Shown: in pieces, positions 1 to 5,634 of the stretch | Numbering within the stretch: the first letter of the stretch is position 1 | Layout: every line of letters starts with the position of its first letter | Made by a program: the position numbers and the translations under genes | The notes under the pieces: generated by a model | Told to the model about the DNA's origin: nothing | The model's input: the letters and a program-made list of their open reading frames with translations, nothing else | Databases searched by the model: none | Source: an uncultured bacterium | Lineage (GTDB): Bacteria; Fidelibacterota; Marinisomatia; Marinisomatales; UBA1611 | Reading direction: 5' to 3' | Assembly: GCA_938092125.1 (NCBI GenBank) | Contig: CALKMQ010000122.1 | Coordinates: forward strand, 1 to 5,634 | Length of the DNA: 5,634 nt

Positions 1-789
1 GCACTATTTAGAGAAAACCCAAAAGCAAGTTTTGCAATGGTTGAGAGTATGCATATTCTTGAAGATAGAACAAACAACCTACATTTAACTATAGCTGAAA
101 ATTTGAATAAAGTGAGAACTAAAGATCAAATCCTTGTATTACTAGACTTATATGAAATTGCAAAAACAAATATGAGTAGAACAGAAAGCATGTTGACACA
201 AATATTAGGAGGATTAGAAAGTGACCAAGTAATACCTGTTCTTACTGCCATTGCAAAAGATCCAAATGTCAGACTAGGTATTAGAAACAAAGCAGTTCAA
301 ATATTAGGTAAAAAGAGCCCTGAAGATGTTGCAACCGCTTTCGCTGAATTGCTGGGAGACCCAAACACTAATTTAGAAGTTCGTGAATTTGCCATAAATA
401 CGATGGCTGGAGTAAAACAAGAAAACCTTATCTTGGCACTTTTGAATACATATAATACTGGAAAAGGCCAGTATTATACTCTCTTAAATACAATGCTTTC
501 TGCTCTTGGAGAGTTCAATGAACCAGAAGTCAAACTTGCGGTTGTAGAAATTGCAAGTAACAGCGACTACCCCTTAGACATTCGAAAGAAAGCGATAGAT
601 AACTTGGGCGCTTTTAAAGACCCGGATGTTATTCCAAAAATATTACCTATCCTTGAAAAAAAGGAAAATTATGTTTACTATGATAATATTCTTGATATGG
701 TTTATATGCTTGGAGAAGAAAAAATATGGGCTGAACAAGTTCGTAGGATGGCTTTTAAGGCGAGTTTAAATAAAAGAGAACATGAATAA
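1..789 (+). CDS. HEAT-repeat protein, 5' end cut by the window edge
   Basis: The frame is open from base 1, so the gene begins upstream; the first Met codon at 37 is an internal methionine without an obvious ribosome binding site. 262 residues are visible. They form a run of paired amphipathic helices typical of HEAT / PBS-lyase-like repeats. The clearest units are near visible residues 75-105 (VIPVLTAIAKDPNVRLGIRN), 107-137 (DVATAFAELLGDPNTNLEVR) and 175-205 (EVKLAVVEIA, then DIRKKAIDNLG), with a weaker one from 207 (DPDVIPKILPIL). Repeats of this kind are protein-binding scaffolds, and no catalytic motif is visible. No signal peptide can be judged because the N-terminus is missing. The gene ends inside the start of the next one (8-base overlap, ATGAATAA), which indicates co-translation with the exported protein downstream. 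The HEAT-type fold is well supported, while the partner and cellular role are unknown. Confidence 0.82.
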   Translation, partial: ALFRENPKASFAMVESMHILEDRTNNLHLTIAENLNKVRTKDQILVLLDLYEIAKTNMSRTESMLTQILGGLESDQVIPVLTAIAKDPNVRLGIRNKAVQILGKKSPEDVATAFAELLGDPNTNLEVREFAINTMAGVKQENLILALLNTYNTGKGQYYTLLNTMLSALGEFNEPEVKLAVVEIASNSDYPLDIRKKAIDNLGAFKDPDVIPKILPILEKKENYVYYDNILDMVYMLGEEKIWAEQVRRMAFKASLNKREHE

Positions 790-1876
790 AAAACAAATAT
801 TTACCCTACTATTCTTCTTTACGTGCTTTTTAAATACTGTTCATGCTAACTACACAGTTTCAGGAAGCGTTAAAGATCAAGATGGAAATATTATTAAAAA
901 AGGTACCGTGACTCTGATAAAAGATGCTGACGGTTCAGAGATTAAAAAAACAAAGTTAAATCGAAAAGGCGATTTTAAACTTAAAAAAATTAGTAGTGGC
1001 AAATACACATTAAACATAGATGCTGGAGCTAAAAATTCTAGTCCTATTTCTGTTATGGATGATAATATTGAAAATTTAGATTTGATTATCAATATAGTTA
1101 AAGAAGCAGAACAGAAAGATAATGAATATTCAAAAATTTCTTCGTTAAATAAACCAGATCAATTGCAGACTCTTAACACTCCGCTTCAAACACAAAAAGA
1201 GAGTGACCTTCTTCCACAAGTGAGACAATTTGAGCAGGTAGAGAAGTTACAGTTTGAAGATCAATTTTTTGAGTATGAATCAAATTTAAGAGAATTGAAA
1301 AATCAAATAGATTCATTAAAAAGTATTGTCACAGCTTTTGAAAAAAAACAAACGATGCCAAATGTAAATCGAGAGATATTAGACTTAATAAAAATACCTG
1401 AATTTCAATATAGAATTGAATTGAAAAACGGAACAGTCGTCATGGGTGATATCTTAAGCGAAACAGATTCATCACTGGTATTAAAAACACAAATAGGTCA
1501 ATTAGTATTAAAAAAAGAGATGGTGATTAGACGAAATAAACATGAACCACCAGAACCAAAAGTTATATTTTTAGGTGACCCTTTCGTTAACATATATCCG
1601 GACAGACACGAATTTTCTGGTAAAATAAAAAATGTCGGGAAAAGAAGAGCTGACTTCGTTAGAGTCGTTTCAAATTTATTCACTCAGACAACAAAACTAG
1701 CGGGACAAGATTCTTCCTTTGTAAAAGGATCAAGGATAATTTATAATTCTGGTGTTATTGCGGATACAGCTTTAGAACCAGGGGAAACGGCAACCTACAA
1801 CTTTCCTGTCAAAATAAAAAACCGTAGAAAAGCGCAGTATCATACAATGGATATTCATTGGAATAGTACTGATTAA
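782..1876 (+). CDS. exported multidomain protein with FxLyD-like C-terminus
   Basis: The product is 364 residues. Residues 1-22 are a classical signal peptide: Lys at 3-4, a hydrophobic Phe/Leu-rich core, and likely cleavage after VHA. Residues about 24-104 resemble a carboxypeptidase-regulatory-like beta-sandwich (VSGSVKDQDGNIIKKGTVTL, then RKGDFKLKKISSGKYTLNID). Residues about 148-190 are charged, with heptad-like spacing, and probably form a coiled coil. Residues about 209-252 (ELKNGTVVMGDILSETDSSL, then VLKKEMVIRR) look like a small Sm/SH3-like beta domain. Residues about 262-346 match an FxLyD-type pattern: GKIKNVGKRRADFVRVVSNLF, cut here to GKIKNVG and FVRVVSNLF, ending LEPGETATYNFPV. 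The protein is likely periplasmic or envelope-associated. The start at 782 is favoured because it gives an intact signal peptide; only a weak purine-rich stretch (773-780) precedes it, consistent with translational coupling to the upstream gene. Domain names come from pattern recognition, and no specific function can be assigned. Confidence 0.85.
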   Translation: MNKKQIFTLLFFFTCFLNTVHANYTVSGSVKDQDGNIIKKGTVTLIKDADGSEIKKTKLNRKGDFKLKKISSGKYTLNIDAGAKNSSPISVMDDNIENLDLIINIVKEAEQKDNEYSKISSLNKPDQLQTLNTPLQTQKESDLLPQVRQFEQVEKLQFEDQFFEYESNLRELKNQIDSLKSIVTAFEKKQTMPNVNREILDLIKIPEFQYRIELKNGTVVMGDILSETDSSLVLKTQIGQLVLKKEMVIRRNKHEPPEPKVIFLGDPFVNIYPDRHEFSGKIKNVGKRRADFVRVVSNLFTQTTKLAGQDSSFVKGSRIIYNSGVIADTALEPGETATYNFPVKIKNRRKAQYHTMDIHWNSTD

Positions 1877-1922
1877 AATATTTAACTTTTCGCTTTATCT
1901 ATAGTCTAATACCATATAACTC

Positions 1923-1927
1923 AAGGA
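1923..1927 (+). promoter_or_regulatory. ribosome binding site of the receptor gene
   Basis: AAGGA lies 5 bases before the ATG at 1933 and fixes that start. It is the only clear signal in the 56-base gap (1877-1932) between the exported protein and the receptor. The rest of the gap is AT-rich with no stable hairpin and no convincing -35/-10 pair, so read-through from the upstream genes is possible. Confidence 0.7.
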
Positions 1928-1932
1928 TTCAA

Positions 1933-4482
1933 ATGTCAAAAAACTCTGCAAGATTAATGTTAGTATTAATCTCTTTATTTTATTTATCAATTGATGATCT
2001 AATAGCTCATGGAGGTCATAGCAAAAAACCAAAAATGCCTGCAATAGGAATGATCCAAGGAACTGTAAATGACTCAAGTTCTGGAATGCCAATTGAATAC
2101 GCATCAATTTCTTTAATTGATAACCACGATGGAAGCGTAGTTACAGGTGGCCTATCAAAAAAAGATGGAAGCTTTATTGTTCAAGAAATACCGCTGGGGC
2201 AGTATATAGTTATGGTTGAGTTTATAGGATATTCAAAAAAAGAAATAGGCCCATTAAATATATTCCCCGGTAAAGCAACTGGTCAAAGCGGAAGCATTAA
2301 ACATTATATGGGTGAAATTTCCTTGAAAATCTCAAGTGTAAACCTAGACGTAGTAGAAGTAGTTGGAGATGAAAGCCAATTTATTCAAACAGTTGATAAA
2401 CAAATTTTTAAAGTGGGAAAGAACCTTACAGCTGCAGGTGGTACAGGATTTGACCTTCTTAGAAAAGTTCCTACTCTTGATGTAGATATTGATGGAGAAG
2501 TCTCGATAGCGGGTGATGCAAATGTGACTATTTTAATTGATGGAAAACGTTCTGGGATCACTGGTTCAAACAGACGAGGAGTTGTGGATAATATTAATGT
2601 GGGAATGGTAGAAAAAGTAGAAGTCATCACAAACCCGTCTGCAAAGTATGATCCAGATGGAGTTGGTGGCATAATTAATATTGTTATGAAAAGAGGCGCT
2701 TTAGATGGTTTTAATGGCACGATATCTGGAATGGCTGGAGAATACGAAAAGAGAAATTTAAATAGCAATATTAACTATCGTAGTGAAAAATGGAATCTCT
2801 TTGGAGGCGCAAGTACAAGATCTGGAAACAATATTGGTAAAGGTTTTAGAAATTTCACCTATCAATATGCAGAAAGAGATTCTTCTCTTTACCAAAACAC
2901 ATTGAGAATTAAAAATCCAGCGAATATTGGAATTAGGCTTGGAGGAGATTATTACCCAAATAGCAATAGTTCAGTTTCTTACACCTACGCATTTGGAGAC
3001 CATGAAGAAACTTCGAAAGAAGAACTAGAAATAACTAGTCCTTATTCAAGAGTAATTGAATCAGAGTCAGTAGATATTGGGAAACATCATGATCATTCAG
3101 TTAGTTACGAAAATAAATTCGGAACAACCGATCGCAAACTAACAGCAAGCCTTGACCTCAACCTTGAAGAAGATGAAGTAACACAATCTAATTTTGAAAA
3201 TAGTTCGTGGAGTGATGATTTAAATACAAATCAAGATACAGATTTTAAAGAAAAAAACAATAGCGTTACTTTTAGTATGGATTATGAAGATCAAATAAAT
3301 GGAAAAATGTCAATTGAGACAGGTTTTAAAACAAATTTAAAATCATTTTCCACAGATTATAACTATTTACAACAATTGTATTATAATAAATACGATGAAA
3401 ATATTTATGCTGCTTATACAAGTTTTACCTACGACATTACAGATCGCTTTGGGGTAAAGGCAGGGGCTCGTTTTGAAAAAGTTGAGACCAAAGCATCCCT
3501 TGATTCATCCACAGAAAATGATTTAAATCCGGATAGCAGTAACATTATATCGGCAATTATAAATAATGCTGTGGAAGAATCTCCTTACATTAACCCATAC
3601 TCAAAAGTATACCCCAGTGTATTTTTGATTTATAAACTTTCTTCAATGCAAACAATACAGCTTGGATATTCAAAAAAAGTAAACAGACCTGGCCGCCGCA
3701 CCATAAGCCCTTTCCCAAGAAACACTTTTGATATTTCAAGAATACGTAACGGAAATCCTTACCTTGATCCTGAATATGCAGATGTAGCAGAAATGAAATT
3801 TTCAAGTAATTCAAGGAAACTGAATGTAAATGCTGGTATTTCATATAAGCTTGTAAAAGATAATATCATGTGGTGGGATAGAGACATGTTTGAATACGAA
3901 GGAAAAGTTTATGAAATAATGACTGCAGATAATTCAGAAAATTCAGAAAATATTGGAAGCAGCCTGATATTAAATTATCGCCCAATGCCATTAATTAATA
4001 TCATGTTATCTCGTTGGTCTTGGAATAGAAAAACCTCTGGAAATGGAGAATCTGACCTTAATGGTAATTCAGAAGGTGCATACTACAGAAGCATGTTAAC
4101 ACTTAATCTTCCTAGAGTTGCCAGGATAGAGTTATCAATGGGGGGAAGAGGTGATATGAAATTTACAACTGGAAGTAGCCCTGGAAACTTTAGTGCTGAC
4201 TTGGGTATTCAAAAGTCTTTTTTAAATAATAAATTAAGTGTAACGGTGAAAATTGATGACATTTTTGACACAAAGAAATTTGTTATTAATACCAATAATC
4301 AAATTACCAACCCAATTTCTGAAGAAACCTACACACAATTAATGAATGCTGAACGAAGACGCCAACAAAAATACATGAGCATTAACCTAAATTATAACTT
4401 TGGGAAGCAACAAAAGAAGAAATGGAACAGGCGTAATTTTAGCGGCAGTGGTAATGGCGGCGGAATGGATATGGATTACTAG
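1933..4482 (+). CDS. TonB-dependent-receptor-like outer-membrane beta-barrel protein
   Basis: The product is 849 residues and complete. Residues 1-25 form a signal peptide (hydrophobic core LMLVLISLFYLSI, likely cleavage after LIA). Residues about 40-132 are a carboxypeptidase-regulatory-like domain (IQGTVNDSSSGMPIEYASIS; DGSFIVQEIPLGQYIVMVEF). A short link, LDVVEVVGD (138-146), could serve as a TonB-box-like contact. The plug spans about 155-255 and ends with the family signature NPSAKYDPDGVGGIINIVMK (234-253). The rest is a beta-barrel with alternating aromatic strands, including the motif YSKKVNRPGRRTISPF (579-594) followed by RNGNPYLDPEYADVAE (605-620), typical of the 'outer membrane beta-barrel family' of FCB bacteria. 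The last strand is probably SINLNYNFGK (816-825), after which comes a basic then Gly-rich tail. Proteins of this family take up substrates energised by TonB, or serve other outer-membrane roles. No SusD-like partner, TonB or ExbBD gene is visible, and the substrate is unknown. The mature N-terminus begins HGGH. Confidence 0.92.
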   Translation: MSKNSARLMLVLISLFYLSIDDLIAHGGHSKKPKMPAIGMIQGTVNDSSSGMPIEYASISLIDNHDGSVVTGGLSKKDGSFIVQEIPLGQYIVMVEFIGYSKKEIGPLNIFPGKATGQSGSIKHYMGEISLKISSVNLDVVEVVGDESQFIQTVDKQIFKVGKNLTAAGGTGFDLLRKVPTLDVDIDGEVSIAGDANVTILIDGKRSGITGSNRRGVVDNINVGMVEKVEVITNPSAKYDPDGVGGIINIVMKRGALDGFNGTISGMAGEYEKRNLNSNINYRSEKWNLFGGASTRSGNNIGKGFRNFTYQYAERDSSLYQNTLRIKNPANIGIRLGGDYYPNSNSSVSYTYAFGDHEETSKEELEITSPYSRVIESESVDIGKHHDHSVSYENKFGTTDRKLTASLDLNLEEDEVTQSNFENSSWSDDLNTNQDTDFKEKNNSVTFSMDYEDQINGKMSIETGFKTNLKSFSTDYNYLQQLYYNKYDENIYAAYTSFTYDITDRFGVKAGARFEKVETKASLDSSTENDLNPDSSNIISAIINNAVEESPYINPYSKVYPSVFLIYKLSSMQTIQLGYSKKVNRPGRRTISPFPRNTFDISRIRNGNPYLDPEYADVAEMKFSSNSRKLNVNAGISYKLVKDNIMWWDRDMFEYEGKVYEIMTADNSENSENIGSSLILNYRPMPLINIMLSRWSWNRKTSGNGESDLNGNSEGAYYRSMLTLNLPRVARIELSMGGRGDMKFTTGSSPGNFSADLGIQKSFLNNKLSVTVKIDDIFDTKKFVINTNNQITNPISEETYTQLMNAERRRQQKYMSINLNYNFGKQQKKKWNRRNFSGSGNGGGMDMDY
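3931..3948 (+). repeat. 9-base tandem duplication inside the receptor gene
   Basis: AATTCAGAA occurs twice without a gap, encoding NSENSE at residues 667-672, and is followed by another AAT. It is in frame and falls in a polar stretch between predicted barrel strands, where a three-residue change in a loop would be tolerated. It is probably a small slippage duplication in a loop. Confidence 0.75.
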
Positions 4483-4503
4483 TAATTGAGGGGAAAAATA
4501 TTT

Positions 4504-5421
4504 CTATTTATTTTTTTCAAATAAATAAGCCATAATTGCATTTTGCACGTGCATTCTATTTTCTGCTTGATCAAATACAATAGAGTAATCAGCTTCCATA
4601 ACACCATCAGTGACTTCCTTTCCTCTTTCTGCAGGTAGACAATGCATAAATAGTGTTTTTTTACCAGACTTTTCTATCAAATCTTCATTGACCTGAAAAC
4701 TAGAAAATAACTTTTCTCGTTCAGCTGCCTCATCTTTTTGACCCATTGAAGCCCAAACATCTGTATAAACAATATCAGCATTAAGAATAGCTTCATTTGG
4801 GTTATGCGATATATTTATTTTTGAAATTCCAGAATCAATAGCTTTTTGCAAGGTAACCTCATCTGGTTTAAAACCTTCTGGACAACAACACACAAATTCT
4901 ATTGGTATTTTCATTGCCAACTGCAACCAAGAATGAACAATATTATTTCCATCTCCCATGTAAACAATTTTTGGATTATCAATGACTTCAAGATATTCCC
5001 AGGCAGTAAATATATCCGTCATAATTTGACATGGATGATTATAGTCTGTTAGTCCATTAATTACGGGAATTGTAGAATACTCTGCTAATTCTAGTATATG
5101 ATCATGGTTAAAGAGGCGGGCCATTATTACATCATTATATCTACTAAACAATCTCGAGATATCTTTAATAGCTTCTCTTTTACCAATCCCAATATCATTA
5201 GGCCCAAGAAAAAGTGCGTGCCCCCCCATCCATTCAAAACCAGTTTCAAATGAAACTCTGGTCCTAGCAGACGGTTTAGCAAATATCATTGCAAGAGACC
5301 TATTTTGAAAAATTTTATAATCCGCTCTTAAATGAAATTTAGATTTTAATTCTTTTGCTAATTTTAGTATTTCCCATAATTCTGAATCACTATAATCTGA
5401 TATATGTAAAAAATGTTTCAT
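4504..5421 (-). CDS. argF: ornithine carbamoyltransferase (EC 2.1.3.3)
   Basis: This cytoplasmic enzyme of arginine biosynthesis joins carbamoyl phosphate to L-ornithine, giving citrulline and phosphate. The 305-residue length is normal for the family. The carbamoyl-phosphate loop is SARTR (51-55; the usual STRTR has Thr second), within FAKPSARTRVSFETG. Other landmarks are MAR (100-102), HPCQ (129-132), the GDGNN turn (156-160), the ornithine loop DVWASMG (221-227), HCLPAERG (260-267) and NRMHVQ (288-293). The HPCQ, DxWxSMG and HCLP set marks an ornithine rather than an aspartate or N-acetyl/N-succinyl-ornithine carbamoyltransferase. The N-terminal half (GGHALFLGPNDIGIGKRE) resembles, from memory, the plant-type branch. 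The ATG at 5421 is supported by AAGGA upstream, and the stop is TAG. The gene follows hslU after 9 bases and is surely in the same operon. No arginine-repressor site is visible in that gap. An anabolic role is inferred, since no arcA or arcC is in view. Confidence 0.96.
   Translation of the reverse strand: MKHFLHISDYSDSELWEILKLAKELKSKFHLRADYKIFQNRSLAMIFAKPSARTRVSFETGFEWMGGHALFLGPNDIGIGKREAIKDISRLFSRYNDVIMARLFNHDHILELAEYSTIPVINGLTDYNHPCQIMTDIFTAWEYLEVIDNPKIVYMGDGNNIVHSWLQLAMKIPIEFVCCCPEGFKPDEVTLQKAIDSGISKINISHNPNEAILNADIVYTDVWASMGQKDEAAEREKLFSSFQVNEDLIEKSGKKTLFMHCLPAERGKEVTDGVMEADYSIVFDQAENRMHVQNAIMAYLFEKNK
4505..4527 (-). terminator. weak AT-only hairpin at the end of argF
   Basis: TATTTATTT (4505-4513) and AAATAAATA (4519-4527) form a perfect 9-bp inverted repeat around a 5-base loop. 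It covers the last argF codons and part of its stop. In the argF direction it is followed by AAATATTTTTCCCC, which holds a short T run. The stem contains no G or C pair, so it is a poor intrinsic terminator and could simply reflect the Lys/Asn/Phe codons of an AT-rich gene. No better terminator was seen for either converging transcript. Confidence 0.2.
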
Positions 5422-5427
5422 TTTTAT

Positions 5428-5432
5428 TCCTT
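5428..5432 (-). promoter_or_regulatory. ribosome binding site of argF, overlapping the hslU stop
   Basis: Read on the minus strand, TAAGGAATAAAAATG contains the hslU stop TAA, the Shine-Dalgarno core AAGGA that shares its two final A bases, a 6-base spacer and the argF ATG. This arrangement fixes the argF start. It suggests that ribosomes finishing hslU can help start argF. Confidence 0.8.
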
Positions 5433-5634
5433 ATAAAATGTATCTACTTAAATCTTCGTCAAAAACAATATCGCCCAAAGCTTCTTTCACATACTTTGCG
5501 GTGATTTTTAATTTTGTTTGACCCTTTTTTGGATGTTCATATAGCGGCTCCTCAAGCAAGGTCGTCATAATCGTATGAAGTCTCCTAGCCCCAATATTTT
5601 CAGTTTTTGTATTCACTTCAGTAGCAAGCTCTGA
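5431..5634 (-). CDS. hslU: HslU, ATPase subunit of the HslUV protease (C-terminal part)
   Basis: Only the last 67 codons are present, and the frame stays open to the window edge. The GTG near 5616 is an internal valine (TEVNTKTENIG), not a start. ENIGARRLHT is the sensor-2 region of the AAA+ C-domain, whose arginine contacts the nucleotide in HslU. The protein ends EDLSRYIL, the conserved HslU tail that inserts between HslV subunits and activates the peptidase. HslU unfolds proteins with ATP and feeds them to HslV in the cytoplasm. Conservation of both the sensor-2 motif and the exact C-terminal tail indicates a functional gene. hslV is expected upstream, outside the window. argF follows after 9 bases in the same direction. 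Identity is clear despite the short piece. Confidence 0.95.
   Translation of the reverse strand, partial: SELATEVNTKTENIGARRLHTIMTTLLEEPLYEHPKKGQTKLKITAKYVKEALGDIVFDEDLSRYIL

Noticed and set aside
37..39. ATG as the start of the HEAT-repeat gene
   Set aside because: The frame is open back to base 1 with helical, coding-like sequence and no ribosome binding site before 37, so the gene more likely begins upstream.
824..826. Lipoprotein cysteine in the signal peptide of the exported protein
   Set aside because: The residues before Cys15 (FFFT) do not fit a lipobox, and a good signal peptidase I site (VHA) follows at 20-22.
877..1092. Minus-strand reading frame inside the exported-protein gene
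   Set aside because: It is antisense to a well-formed beta-sandwich domain and has no independent coding support.
1341..1348. Run of eight A in the exported-protein gene as a frameshift site
   Set aside because: Short A runs from Lys codons are common in this AT-rich sequence, there is no downstream structure, and no useful alternative frame.
1858..1912. Promoter for the receptor gene (TTGGAA at 1858, TTTAAC at 1881, TATAGT at 1900, TAATAC at 1907)
   Set aside because: No combination gives both good boxes and 16-18 base spacing, and such words are expected by chance in AT-rich DNA.
2385..2768. 127-codon minus-strand reading frame inside the receptor gene
   Set aside because: It is antisense to the conserved plug domain, has low-complexity Pro/Ser/Thr content, and no ribosome binding site. 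It is a shadow of the real gene.
3590..3844. Minus-strand reading frame inside the barrel region
   Set aside because: It overlaps the conserved RNGNPYLDPEY motif on the other strand, and its translation looks like no protein family.
4846..5052. Plus-strand reading frame inside argF
   Set aside because: It is antisense to the conserved ornithine carbamoyltransferase core including HPCQ and has no signals of its own.
5614..5616. GTG as a start codon for a small 61-residue gene
   Set aside because: The frame continues to the window edge and the sequence matches the HslU C-terminal domain, so this is an internal valine.

Overview
The window is AT-rich DNA (roughly one third G+C by eye) and is densely coded. 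It holds five protein genes, two of them cut by the window edges, in two converging blocks. No RNA gene, insertion sequence, CRISPR array or non-coding stretch over about 60 bases was seen. The organism is probably a member of the FCB superphylum. The outer-membrane receptor has the N-terminal carboxypeptidase-regulatory-like domain and the barrel type common in that group. The presence of hslU next to a classical ornithine carbamoyltransferase, rather than the acetyl- or succinyl-ornithine type of many Bacteroidetes, makes a marine lineage such as Candidatus Marinimicrobia (SAR406) my best guess. That assignment is inference.

Plus-strand block (1-4482). The first gene enters from the left edge and encodes a HEAT-repeat protein. 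Its last 8 bases overlap the start of an exported, multidomain protein with a signal peptide, a beta-sandwich carboxypeptidase-regulatory-like domain, a coiled coil, a small Sm/SH3-like beta domain and a C-terminal FxLyD-like domain. After a 56-base gap comes a complete 849-residue TonB-dependent-receptor-like outer-membrane protein. The first two genes are almost certainly co-translated. The third may be in the same transcript, because the gap shows neither a clear terminator nor a convincing promoter. Together they look like an envelope-directed set whose substrate and job cannot be read from the sequence.

Minus-strand block (5634-4504). The last 67 codons of hslU, the ATPase of the HslUV protease, are followed after 9 bases by argF, ornithine carbamoyltransferase of arginine biosynthesis. 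The argF ribosome binding site overlaps the hslU stop codon, so the two are very likely one operon read from a promoter outside the window.

The two blocks meet tail to tail with only 21 bases between stop codons. The only hairpin there is made entirely of A and T, lies inside the end of argF, and is at best a weak terminator. Most of the window is ordinary housekeeping and envelope coding. The least explained part is the HEAT / FxLyD-like gene pair and its possible link to the receptor.
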